Shown here in pieces: positions 19,358-26,941 of a stretch of DNA of 64,000 nt (within the stretch, counting starts at the first letter, position 1; each line of letters begins with the position of its first letter). The DNA comes from Salidesulfovibrio onnuriiensis (lineage in GTDB: Bacteria > Desulfobacterota > Desulfovibrionia > Desulfovibrionales > Desulfovibrionaceae). The notes under the pieces are model-generated. The model ran no database searches and was not told the origin of the DNA. It saw only the letters and a program-made list of their open reading frames with translations. The position numbers and the translations under genes are program-made. The DNA lies in the NCBI RefSeq assembly GCF_008001235.1, contig NZ_CP040751.1, positions 541,001-605,000 of the forward strand, given 5' to 3'.

Positions 19358-20111
19358 TCAATTCGGTCACTTCGGCGCAGGACGTCTCGTCCGGCTCAAA
19401 GGCCAATTCTCCGGCGATATCGGTCACGGGCCGCATGCCCACCAGTGAATTGAGGGCGTAGGCATGGTCCATGGCGGCCAATTCCTCTCGACCAACGGGC
19501 CGACGCTCGATGTCCAAACGCTCCCGGGCGATATCCAGGGCAATGGACGGTAGCTTGAAGGAAGTGGCCGGTTCGATGAACACGCCGTCCTTGCGGAACA
19601 GCAGGGCGGCGGTGGTGGTCTCCAGCACCTTGCCCTCCAGATCCGTGAGCAGGGCGTCGTCATACCCCTCGGCAATGGCCCGGGCATGGGCCAGGTTGAA
19701 GAACATGTAGGCCATGGTCTTGTACCTGTTCAGGGTGGAGACGTGATGATCCGGGCAGTGGGTGAGACGGTAGACACGGTCCAACCTGCGCTCGTAGGGA
19801 GCCACCGTGACCACGGGCATGGTGGTGCTGCCCGCCACCGGGTAGAAGATGTTCACCCGCGCGGTGCGACCGGTGAGCCCGTTCTTTTCCAGCAGCAGGG
19901 GAATGATCTCCTCAAACGGAGCCGGTTCATAGGGAATGCAGAAATGGTCCAGGCTGGAATGGACGCGGGCCGAATGGCGGTCGAAATGGCAGACCCGCTT
20001 GCCGTTGTAGAGCATGGTCTCGAAAAAACCCGTGCCGAACCGGAAGGCAGGGGAGGAGGAGCTCAGAAAAACGTCCCCTTCCCGGTACCTGTTCCTGTGG
20101 TAATGGATCAC
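19347..20111 (-). CDS. pabC: Aminotransferase class IV, likely 4-amino-4-deoxychorismate lyase
   Basis: This 254-residue fold-type IV PLP protein has the lysine in TLNRYKTMAYM and the ARAIAEGYDDALLTDLEGKVLETTTAALL signature. In the pabA-pabB-pabC order it removes pyruvate from aminodeoxychorismate to give p-aminobenzoate for folate. The start is a GTG at 20111 whose first bases overlap the pabB stop (GTGA), so translation is coupled. Longer upstream reading is inside pabB and unlikely. A branched-chain or D-amino-acid aminotransferase role is less likely because of the operon. Confidence 0.85.
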   Translation of the reverse strand: MIHYHRNRYREGDVFLSSSSPAFRFGTGFFETMLYNGKRVCHFDRHSARVHSSLDHFCIPYEPAPFEEIIPLLLEKNGLTGRTARVNIFYPVAGSTTMPVVTVAPYERRLDRVYRLTHCPDHHVSTLNRYKTMAYMFFNLAHARAIAEGYDDALLTDLEGKVLETTTAALLFRKDGVFIEPATSFKLPSIALDIARERLDIERRPVGREELAAMDHAYALNSLVGMRPVTDIAGELAFEPDETSCAEVTELITA

Positions 20112-21388
20112 GCGGTCCCTCCCTGGAGAAACTTTCCCGCCTTGGCCATGGTTTCCAGATATTCCGCATGGGGATCTGAAGCTATTACAATTCCGCTTCC
20201 GGCCCAATAATCTAATAGACCCCGCTCCTGATCATACACGGCCGTGCGGATGGCGACGGACGAATCCATGGTCCGTTCGTCCTCGATGACCAGCAGGCTG
20301 CCGCAGAAAATGTCCCGGGTGTGCGGCTCCAGCTCCTCGATGATGCGCATGGAGCTCTGCTTGGGGCACCCGGTCACCGAGCCCCCGGGAAAGGCGTCCA
20401 GCAGCAGGTCGATGCAGTCCCGGTCCGCGCGCAGGTCCCCGCGAACATCGGCATACATCTGCAGCAGGTCGTCCACCCGGAACACGGACTTGTGGCGCTC
20501 CACCCTGACCGAGCCGTATTCGCAATGGGCCGAGATGTCGTTGCGGATCAAATCCACGATCATGGACAGCTCCGCGCCCTCCTTGGGAGAATCGACAAGT
20601 TTTCGATAGCTTTCCTTTTCATCCTGACCGACCCGCGCGGTGCCCTTGATGGGCTGGGAAAGCACCCGCCCGTCCTCCACCTTGAGAAAGCGCTCGGGCG
20701 AGGTGGAAAGCACCCGGTACGGGCCGCTGCGCACATACCCGTAAAAGGGCGCCGGAAACCGGCGGCGCAGCCCCAGGAACAGGGACAGGGAATCCAGGTC
20801 CGGGCAGGACCAGGTAAAACGGGTGGACAGGTTGAGCTGATAGGTCCAGCCGTCCCGGATGCGCTCCAGTGTCTCGGCCACGCCCGCCTCGTACCCGGCG
20901 CGGTCCAGGGAAACGCGCGGCTCGGATCGCGGCAGACGAACCTCCGGCGGCAATTCGGAAAAATTTTCTATTGATTCAACAAGTTGTATTGCTTGTGAAC
21001 ATAGTAACTCTTCGCCGAAAAACTCCAGCGTTTCACCGGCCGCGTCATACTTCAGGATAGCCCGGTATTTCTTGAGATGGCCGTGTGGAAACCGGGTTTG
21101 CTTGCCCGACTCCACGCTGCGCAGGCCCAGTCCGTAGGTATAGCTCAAAAAGCCCATGACCGGGCCGCCCGGTCCAAAGGCGAACTCCTTGATCCGGCCG
21201 GGACGCGTCGCCTTTTCGATCAGCAGTTCGGCGCTCGGCTCCAGGCCGATGAACGAACGGGATTCGCCCGCATAGCCAGGGGAGGAAAGCAGCATGTCCG
21301 TGCAAAACCTCCCGGCCAGGATCCCGGCCAGGGCGTCGAACCGGGCCGGATCAAGCGAGGCCGAAAAAACGCAGGGCATGGTGGACAA
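20108..21388 (-). CDS. pabB: Aminodeoxychorismate synthase component I
   Basis: This 426-residue chorismate-binding enzyme carries QPIKGTARV near the middle. The lysine in PIKGT is the nucleophile typical of PabB; anthranilate synthases usually have Ala there. SVTGCPKQSSMRIIEELE is the C-terminal chorismate site. It joins ammonia from PabA to chorismate. Start is uncertain: TTG 21388 has GGAGG at good spacing, while ATG 21379 is three codons in and lies 18 bases from that site. The gene overlaps the 3' end of pabA by 30-38 bases. Confidence 0.92.
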   Translation of the reverse strand: MSTMPCVFSASLDPARFDALAGILAGRFCTDMLLSSPGYAGESRSFIGLEPSAELLIEKATRPGRIKEFAFGPGGPVMGFLSYTYGLGLRSVESGKQTRFPHGHLKKYRAILKYDAAGETLEFFGEELLCSQAIQLVESIENFSELPPEVRLPRSEPRVSLDRAGYEAGVAETLERIRDGWTYQLNLSTRFTWSCPDLDSLSLFLGLRRRFPAPFYGYVRSGPYRVLSTSPERFLKVEDGRVLSQPIKGTARVGQDEKESYRKLVDSPKEGAELSMIVDLIRNDISAHCEYGSVRVERHKSVFRVDDLLQMYADVRGDLRADRDCIDLLLDAFPGGSVTGCPKQSSMRIIEELEPHTRDIFCGSLLVIEDERTMDSSVAIRTAVYDQERGLLDYWAGSGIVIASDPHAEYLETMAKAGKFLQGGTA

Positions 21389-21890
21389 AACGTTCCCCCT
21401 CCAGGGTCAGAAAGGATTCCGGATGAAACTGGTAGCCCAGCAACGGCCGGGATTCGTGCTCCAGGGCCATGGGCACGCCCTGGTCGTTACGGGCCGTGAC
21501 GCGCAGGGCCCGGCCCACGTGCGTGCAGTACAGGGAATGATAGCGGGCCACGGTGACGCGTTCCCCATGAAATTCGATCTCTTCGGCCTGGCCGTGCACA
21601 CAGCCCGGCAAACGGCCCGTGGTTCCACCGAAATGGGCGTTGAGTAGCTGCATGCCCAGGCAGACGCCCAGCACGGGCAGGCCCGAGTCGAACACGCGCC
21701 CGTAGCCGGGATAATCCTCGGCAGCGCCCGGACCCGGCGAAACCACCACAAAATCATGGCCCTCAAGTGACAGGTTTTCCAGATTGGCGTAGGATTCAAT
21801 GCGCACGCAGGCCTTGCCCACCGCGCCCACCAGCAGGTGTTCGAGGTTTCTGGTGAAACTGTCGTTATTGTCGATCAGCAGGATATTCAT
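21351..21890 (-). CDS. pabA: Aminodeoxychorismate/anthranilate synthase glutaminase component
   Basis: This 179-residue class-I glutamine amidotransferase starts MNILLIDNNDSFTRNLEHLL. It has the oxyanion loop VVVSPGPGAAEDYPGY, the nucleophile elbow GVCLGMQ and the His-Glu site FHPESFLT. It supplies ammonia to PabB. It is the first gene of a pabA-pabB-pabC operon. The divergent DUF362 gene begins 71 bases away, so promoters for both must lie in that short gap. TrpG activity is possible too, since such subunits can be shared; no trp genes are in the window. Confidence 0.92.
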   Translation of the reverse strand: MNILLIDNNDSFTRNLEHLLVGAVGKACVRIESYANLENLSLEGHDFVVVSPGPGAAEDYPGYGRVFDSGLPVLGVCLGMQLLNAHFGGTTGRLPGCVHGQAEEIEFHGERVTVARYHSLYCTHVGRALRVTARNDQGVPMALEHESRPLLGYQFHPESFLTLEGERFVHHALRFFGLA

Positions 21891-21961
21891 GGTTGCTTCC
21901 CGCTGCGGAAATACCCGAGGGAGGCGATCCTCGCAACCGAAACCACTGTCCGGAGGCTCTC

Positions 21962-23071
21962 ATGGCCAGCAACGTCTATTTCTGGAACCTGCGCACCACC
22001 CTGAAATCCCCCTTTGACAAGCGCCTGGACACGCTCCTCAAGAAGGTCGGCGTCCAGGAGTTCATCGGCGAGGGAGACCTGGCCGCCATCAAGATTCATT
22101 TCGGGGAAAAGGGCACCACCGGATTCATCCGGCCGCTCTGGCTCCGGCCCATCATAGACCATCTCACCCGCTGCGGCGCCAAGCCCTTTCTCACCGACGC
22201 CTCCACCCTGTACGTGGGGCAGCGCGGCGAAGCAGTCTCGCACCAGATGTGCGCGGCCCATCACGGCTGGGATCCCCTGGTGCTGGGAGCGCCCGTGATC
22301 ATTGCCGACGGGCTCAAGGGCAACAGCGAGACCGCCGTGCCCATTCATGGCAAGCACATCGAGGAGGCATACATCGCCGCGGATATCGCCGATGCGGACC
22401 TGTTCGTCAGCGTCAGCCACTTCAAGGGCCACGAGCTGGCCGGATTCGGCGGGGCGCTCAAGAACGTGGGCATGGGCTCGGCCTCCAAGCGCGGAAAGAT
22501 GCAGCAGCACTATTCCACAGGGCCGGTGATCATCCCGGAAAACTGCAAGGGCTGCGAGCAATGTACCAAGATCTGCAAGCCCGGCGCGCTCTCCCTGGGC
22601 GAAGACGGCAAGATCCGGCTCAATCCGGAACGCTGTGTGGGATGCGGCGGCTGTTTCCTGGCCTGCAAGACCGGGGCGCTGCAGATCGACTGGAAGATCG
22701 GCGTACAGGAATTCCTGGAGCGCATGATGGAATACGCCCTGGCCGTGACCAAGACCAAGGACCGGCCCTGCCTGCACATCAATTTCGTGGTGGACGTGGT
22801 GCCGGACTGCGACTGCGTGGGCTTCACGGACCAGGCCCTGTGCCCGAACATCGGGGTGCTGGCCTCCTTCGATCCCGTGGCCGTGGACCAGGCCGGGCTC
22901 GACCTCGTCAACCAGGCCCAGCCGCTCCATCCCAGCAAGCTGCCCAAGGGAATCAAGCCCGGCGACTCCAAGTTCCTGGCCATCCACAGCCACTGTCCGC
23001 CCGACTTCGGCCTGGAATATGCCGAACAGATCGGCCTCGGCACCCGCAACTATGAACTGATCAAGGTGTAA
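21962..23071 (+). CDS. DUF362 protein with two [4Fe-4S] clusters
   Basis: This 369-residue protein has an N-terminal DUF362 region (VYFWNLRTTLKSPFDKRL, AAIKIHFGEKGTTGFIRP) and two ferredoxin motifs near residues 195-230, CKGCEQCTKICKPG and CVGCGGCFLACKTG. The ferredoxin Cys spacing (C-x2-C-x2/3-C-x3-C) suggests two [4Fe-4S] clusters. DUF362 proteins are common in strict anaerobes, and I do not know a settled reaction. ATG 21962 has GGAGG seven bases upstream. It is divergent from pabA. A hairpin repeat begins two bases after its stop codon. Confidence 0.8.
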   Translation: MASNVYFWNLRTTLKSPFDKRLDTLLKKVGVQEFIGEGDLAAIKIHFGEKGTTGFIRPLWLRPIIDHLTRCGAKPFLTDASTLYVGQRGEAVSHQMCAAHHGWDPLVLGAPVIIADGLKGNSETAVPIHGKHIEEAYIAADIADADLFVSVSHFKGHELAGFGGALKNVGMGSASKRGKMQQHYSTGPVIIPENCKGCEQCTKICKPGALSLGEDGKIRLNPERCVGCGGCFLACKTGALQIDWKIGVQEFLERMMEYALAVTKTKDRPCLHINFVVDVVPDCDCVGFTDQALCPNIGVLASFDPVAVDQAGLDLVNQAQPLHPSKLPKGIKPGDSKFLAIHSHCPPDFGLEYAEQIGLGTRNYELIKV

Positions 23072-23072
23072 G

Positions 23073-23162
23073 CATGCCTTCGGCGACCAAAGGGGATAAT
23101 CCCCTTTGGAAACCTTAACTTGTGGTGACGTCTTAAGCCTTCACTTCGTTCCGGCTTAATCC
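23073..23162 (+). repeat. Intergenic hairpin repeat, copy 1
   Basis: This ~90-base element begins CATGCCTTCGGCGACC. It forms a 10-bp perfect stem, CCAAAGGGGA / TCCCCTTTGG, with loop TAA (23087-23109), and continues with CTTGTGGTGACGTCT and a tail ending in GGCTTAATCCG. The second copy at 24518 matches it closely. It sits just after the DUF362 stop and may double as a terminator, though no T-run follows the stem. Confidence 0.8.
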
Positions 23163-23222
23163 GCTATCAAAGGCTGTCAAGAAGGGTGCGGATACGCGGA
23201 GAGAAGGAAAGGACAGGCCCGA

Positions 23223-23241
23223 CGTGTATTCAACATACACG
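23223..23241. repeat. Inverted repeat between convergent genes
   Basis: CGTGTAT (23223-23229) is followed after TCAAC by ATACACG, a 7-bp stem. It lies in a 210-base gap downstream of both the DUF362 gene (+) and the flavoprotein gene (-). An AACTTTTTT tract follows on the + strand. This may be a terminator or part of a second intergenic repeat family; only one copy is in the window. Confidence 0.4.
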
Positions 23242-23281
23242 AGGGTCTGAACTTTTTTGAAACGACAAAGTAGACGTGCCC

Positions 23282-24448
23282 TTATTGGCAGCCTTTCAAG
23301 AAATCCCAATTCTTTTTGCGGGTCCAATGGTAGGAACGCTTGCCGTGGACCATGTCGCCGAGGCGGCGGGAAGCGGCCCTGACAAACAGACCCAAGGCCC
23401 TGTCGCCCAGAAGGTTCACGCCCCTGAACAGCAGCCAGCGCAACCGGTCGGAGGCCTTGAGTTCGGGAAGCAGCTGACCGTGGAGCCGTTGTTCGTAAAA
23501 CCGGGCTGAATTGCCGCCATGCTCCAGCGCCTTGGCCACGGATTTCCCCGCGTACAACCCCGAGGCCATGGCAAAGAAGATTCCCTCGCCGAAAAGGGGT
23601 TCCACCAGCCCGGCCGCATCGCCCGCCAGGAGCGTTCGGCCGCACCACGGCTTTTCCAGGTAGTTTCCATAGGGCAGGGGATGCCCCTTGAGGCTGATTC
23701 CCGAGGGATCGGAAATATCGAGATATTCTAGATATTCTCTAAATTTATTGGAATAATTGGAAATATTGCGTCGAAGACCGCAGATACCCAGCACAACCCT
23801 GTCCCTGTTGGGGAAAACCCACCCGTAACCCGCGTCAAGCATGCCGATATGCAGTTCCGGGTGGTCCACGGGCCTGGGGAAGCGATCCGGAGGAAGGCTG
23901 ATCTCGATGGCCGGAGCCAGATTCCATTTCCAACGATCCCTGTCCACGCGGTCATGGGGAAAACAGGAACGCACCACGCTGTTCACGCCGTCCGCGCCTA
24001 TCAGGTAATGCGCCCGTATCTCCCGGCCGGCCGTGGTCGTGACCACGCCCTTGTGCGGGACGCAGGACGCAACCTGGGTTTCCTCGAAGACCTGTGCGCC
24101 CGCCCTGGCAGCGCATTCCAGCAGCAGGGCGTCGAAACGATTTCGGTCCGTGAAATGAAAGGGAAACGAGAGCTGTCCGGCAGCGAGCAGTTGCCGGGGG
24201 CCGAAGATGGAATAACGGTCCGAAGCATAGTTGATCACGCCGCTTTCCAGAAGGAACGGCGCATCCAAACCGAGCACCGCGCCGAGCAGCCGCATGGATT
24301 TCCATGTCAGCAACCCGCCGCACAGCTTCGGTCTTGGAAAACGGGCTCGATCCAGCAGGGCCACGCGCTTGCCCCTTCTTGCCAGCGCGTATGCAGCAAC
24401 GCTTCCCGCGGGACCGGCGACGACGACAACAACGTCGAACTCTCCCAT
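23282..24448 (-). CDS. Geranylgeranyl reductase-family FAD flavoprotein
   Basis: This 388-residue FAD-dependent oxidoreductase of the geranylgeranyl reductase/halogenase-like superfamily has ARRGKRVALLDRARFPRPKLCGG at the N-terminus (the K-x-C-G-G site), LIGADGVNSVVR and GRTLLAGDAAGLVEPLFGEGI, the second FAD motif. It probably reduces double bonds of an isoprenoid chain, such as a quinone or lipid precursor. The first FAD motif is atypical: it reads VVVVAGPAGS, so the first Gly of G-x-G-x-x-G is Val. ATG 24448 has GAGGAGG six bases upstream. Hairpin repeats flank the gene on both sides. Confidence 0.82.
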   Translation of the reverse strand: MGEFDVVVVVAGPAGSVAAYALARRGKRVALLDRARFPRPKLCGGLLTWKSMRLLGAVLGLDAPFLLESGVINYASDRYSIFGPRQLLAAGQLSFPFHFTDRNRFDALLLECAARAGAQVFEETQVASCVPHKGVVTTTAGREIRAHYLIGADGVNSVVRSCFPHDRVDRDRWKWNLAPAIEISLPPDRFPRPVDHPELHIGMLDAGYGWVFPNRDRVVLGICGLRRNISNYSNKFREYLEYLDISDPSGISLKGHPLPYGNYLEKPWCGRTLLAGDAAGLVEPLFGEGIFFAMASGLYAGKSVAKALEHGGNSARFYEQRLHGQLLPELKASDRLRWLLFRGVNLLGDRALGLFVRAASRRLGDMVHGKRSYHWTRKKNWDFLKGCQ

Positions 24449-24517
24449 GCCTGCCTCCTCGCGATCCCGTTCCCTTACTATTTCAAACGCTTGACCGCAA
24501 CAGGAACAGGGAAAAGA

Positions 24518-24608
24518 CATGCCTCCGGCGGCCAAAGGGGATAATCCCCTTTGGAAACCCTGGCTTGTGGTAACGTCTCCAGCTTTCGCTCTGCTCAAGC
24601 TGAATCCG
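24518..24608 (+). repeat. Intergenic hairpin repeat, copy 2
   Basis: This matches copy 1 over about 90 bases: CATGCCTCCGGCGGCC, an identical stem/loop (24532-24554; CCAAAGGGGA, TAA, TCCCCTTTGG), then CTTGTGGTAACGTCT and GCTGAATCCG. It lies directly upstream of the flavoprotein gene. It is in the same orientation as copy 1, so the flavoprotein gene sits between the two copies. Confidence 0.8.
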
Positions 24609-24679
24609 CAACCACAAGATTTTAATGAAATTACGTTAATAACCAACGCAAAGCGTTTGCCCTGTTCTGCCGGATTTGA

Positions 24680-24762
24680 CTTGAACGCAGTGAAGGAAAA
24701 TCCGGTAGAACCGCCAGGGGATGCAAGGGGGGTTAGCTCCCTTGCCCGCCGGAGGCAATACC
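24680..24762 (-). repeat. Intergenic hairpin repeat, copy 3 (reverse, overlaps gene end)
   Basis: Read on the - strand it begins TTGCCTCCGGCGG, then GCAAGGG...CCCTTGC as the stem (24723-24745), and later CCTTCACTGCGTTC and AAATCCGG like the tail of copies 1 and 2. Its first part codes the last residues (ASGGQGS) and the stop codon of the amidotransferase gene at 24733. The stem sequence differs from copies 1 and 2. The outer boundaries are approximate. Confidence 0.65.
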
Positions 24763-25434
24763 GTCCAGAAATGCAGCCAGCAGCCTGTTCACATCATCCA
24801 CATGACGCAGCCCCGAGCGCACTTCCTCCGGCGCCTGCACGTTGGGGCCGGGCACGGGCTCGCCGATGACGCCGATGAATTCCTCGAGGTTGGCGGGCGT
24901 CATGTGCAGCAGCACCTGAAACCCGAAGACACGATCACCGAGCATGTATCCCTGGTTGGGGCAGTATTCGCCGGAAATGGTGCGCAGGGCGTTCGGAGGA
25001 ATGGAAAACATGTCCCCATGCCAGACGGGGGCGATAAAACGTTCTGGGAAATATTTGAAGCGTTCCGAGGAGCGCGCGCCCTGGGTGAGCCGCACCTCGT
25101 GCCAGCCGATCTCCGGGTGGTCCATGGCAGTAACCTCGCCGCCCAGGGAGGCGCTCAGAAGCTGGGCCCCGAAACAGAACCCGAGCACGTACTTGCCAGC
25201 CTCCACGGCCCGGCGGATAAAGGCCATTTCACGCCGCACCCCGGGCCGGTCCTGCACCTCATAGACGCTGGCCAGTCCGCCGAGGATGACGAGCATATCG
25301 AAATCGACGAGTTCGGGAAAAGACTCTTCCCTGTCCGCCCGTGTCGTGGCCGCTCCGTGGCCGCGCTCGCCCATCCACTCGCCGAGGTAGGCCGGGTGCT
25401 CGAAATCCTCGTGCTGCAAAAAATGTATGCGCAT
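24733..25434 (-). CDS. Class-I glutamine amidotransferase-like protein (GuaA-type domain)
   Basis: This 233-residue stand-alone GATase1 protein begins MRIHFLQHEDFEHPAYLGEW. It has LVILGGLASVYE, the nucleophile elbow GFCFGAQLLSASLGG and GFQVLLHMTPAN for the His region. Such proteins, related to the GMP-synthase amidotransferase domain, have varied roles, and I cannot name the substrate. The last seven residues, ASGGQGS, come from an intergenic repeat (copy 3), so the natural C-terminus may have been replaced. It lies downstream of the DUF39 gene, separated by a strong terminator, so it is probably a separate transcription unit. Confidence 0.78.
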   Translation of the reverse strand: MRIHFLQHEDFEHPAYLGEWMGERGHGAATTRADREESFPELVDFDMLVILGGLASVYEVQDRPGVRREMAFIRRAVEAGKYVLGFCFGAQLLSASLGGEVTAMDHPEIGWHEVRLTQGARSSERFKYFPERFIAPVWHGDMFSIPPNALRTISGEYCPNQGYMLGDRVFGFQVLLHMTPANLEEFIGVIGEPVPGPNVQAPEEVRSGLRHVDDVNRLLAAFLDGIASGGQGS

Positions 25435-25459
25435 GGTCGCTCCCTGCTTGTTGAAAGCA

Positions 25460-25489
25460 AAACGCCGCCAGTTGGTGCTGGCGGCGTTT
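25460..25489. terminator. Intrinsic terminator
   Basis: The 12-bp perfect stem AAACGCCGCCAG / CTGGCGGCGTTT has loop TTGGTG. It is followed on the + strand by GTTTTTCATTTT and on the - strand by TTTGCTTTC. It lies 27 bases after the DUF39 stop and should end that - strand transcript. Confidence 0.85.
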
Positions 25490-25515
25490 GTTTTTCATTT
25501 TCATTGGCTCATGGA

Positions 25516-26688
25516 TTAAAAACTGGGGATGTCTTCCTGTTTCTCGGTCAGCAGGAATTCGCCCCGCTCAATCCACTTCTTGAGCTCGTTGGCCACCTCC
25601 AGGGACATGGGGTAGCTGGTCACCGGAACCGTGGGCGTCTTCTTGCCGTTGTTCACGGACACCTCGCCCGACTTGAGTTCCTCGAAGGTCACGTGGTTGA
25701 GCACCCGCGGCATGCCGTTGGGGTAGTCGTACCCGTAATCCTTGACCGGCATCTGGATGTCCGCGTCGGAAACGCCGGTGAACCAGGCCATCTCCTCGTT
25801 GAGGATGGGAATGGGAATCCCCACACCAACGGAAAGCGAGCAGCCGTAACCCACAATGCTCACCCCGCGCACGTAACGGGCGTTCATGCCCTTGAGCTCG
25901 CCCTTGAGCATCAGCGTGCCGGACGGCGAGGTGGGCAGGCCACGCTCGTTGCGGGGCGGCTTGGCAACATGCTGGGTGCCGTGGCCAAGCACGTAGCCCA
26001 CGCCGCCGCCCAGGAAGATCCGGGTTCCCAGGCCGATGGTCCTGAAATACGGGTCGTTGAACAGGGGCGAAAGCTGGCCCGCCGTCGCATAGTTCAGATT
26101 GTGGCAATTGGGCTTGAGCGGCCCCATATAGGTATAGATGGTGCGGCTGGTCAGGTTCACGGCCGCATTGTAGTTCTGGTAGCAGTTGCGCGGGTTGAAC
26201 AGCCATGCGTTGGGCAGGTCGGCCAGGGTGATGTCCTTGTCCAGCTCCTTGCGCGGGTAGCAGTCCGAACCGTAGGCGCTGGCGCGCAGATGCACGGCCT
26301 TGCCGCGCAGCAGGTCCTCGATGACATGTCCGCCGCCGTAGACGAAGCGTCCCGGGGGAACCTTGTTCAGGGGGTCGTCCTCGCTGGGCTCGGTACAGCC
26401 CAGGTAGGAATCCACAGCCGCCAGGCCCGCATGGCAGGGCACATTGTTGAGCCACATTCGGGAGACCTTCATGACAGGGGGCTGCTGTCCGATATTGAAC
26501 AACAGACCCGAGGAACACATGGGGGAAAATGTTCCGGTTGTGACCACGTCGATTTCCTGCGCGGCCTTTACTTTTCCCTGCTTGCGGACGATCTCCACCA
26601 TCTCCTCGGCATTGACCACCACGGCCTTGCCCTTGCGGATACGGTCATTGATCTCCTTGATCGTCTTGTTCACCTGATGTACTGCCAT
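25516..26688 (-). CDS. DUF39 homocysteine-biosynthesis protein (HcyS type)
   Basis: This 390-residue protein of the COG1900/DUF39 family, proposed to form homocysteine from aspartate semialdehyde and sulfide in anaerobes, has the N-terminal KTIKEINDRI and TTGTFSPMCSSG. Cys-rich stretches follow (YGSDCYPRKEL, FNPRNCYQNYN, GPLKPNCHNLNYATAG), then GYGCSLSVGVGIPIPILNEEMAW. Many relatives carry or sit next to a NIL/ferredoxin partner; none is attached or adjacent here. ATG 26688 has GGAGG at proper spacing. It is divergent from dnaA across the candidate origin. A homocysteine role is family inference only. Confidence 0.85.
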   Translation of the reverse strand: MAVHQVNKTIKEINDRIRKGKAVVVNAEEMVEIVRKQGKVKAAQEIDVVTTGTFSPMCSSGLLFNIGQQPPVMKVSRMWLNNVPCHAGLAAVDSYLGCTEPSEDDPLNKVPPGRFVYGGGHVIEDLLRGKAVHLRASAYGSDCYPRKELDKDITLADLPNAWLFNPRNCYQNYNAAVNLTSRTIYTYMGPLKPNCHNLNYATAGQLSPLFNDPYFRTIGLGTRIFLGGGVGYVLGHGTQHVAKPPRNERGLPTSPSGTLMLKGELKGMNARYVRGVSIVGYGCSLSVGVGIPIPILNEEMAWFTGVSDADIQMPVKDYGYDYPNGMPRVLNHVTFEELKSGEVSVNNGKKTPTVPVTSYPMSLEVANELKKWIERGEFLLTEKQEDIPSF

Positions 26689-26941
26689 GTAATCCTCCAA
26701 GAATTCACCAAAAATATCCGGGTTTTCCATACTTGTGGAAACCGAGCTCGAATCATGGCCGAATTTTCCACTCAAATCAATTCATTTTCCTCTGGATTCC
26801 GACCGGAAAGCTTGGCTTTGCTTCGATTTTGCGCTATAAAACCGCATTAACTGAGCGGTGTGTAAAACGACTGAAGCAGTCTTTTTTTTTATTATACATA
26901 TCGGCCACTTGAAAAACAGCGCTCAAACAGAACGACAAAAC
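26689..26941. other. Candidate oriC / dnaA upstream region
   Basis: This 253-base gap lies between the divergent DUF39 gene and dnaA. DnaA-box-like 9-mers cluster at 26723 (TTTTCCATA), 26734 (GTTTCCACA on the - strand), 26764 (TTTTCCACT) and 26785 (TTTTCCTCT). None is a perfect TTATCCACA. An AT-rich run with T10 and TTATACATAT at 26880-26903 could be the unwinding element. It also holds the dnaA promoter. The dnaA-dnaN-gyrB-gyrA order supports an origin; the boxes themselves are weak evidence. Confidence 0.45.
26812..26840 (+). promoter_or_regulatory. Candidate dnaA promoter
   Basis: TTGGCT (26812-26817, four of six -35 matches) is followed after exactly 17 bases by TATAAA (26835-26840, five of six). 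It lies about 100 bases upstream of the dnaA start. Confidence 0.45.

Noticed and set aside
24721-26850. 709-codon + strand frame across the GATase and DUF39 genes
   Set aside because: Antisense shadow that crosses a terminator and the start regions of real genes; no domain seen.
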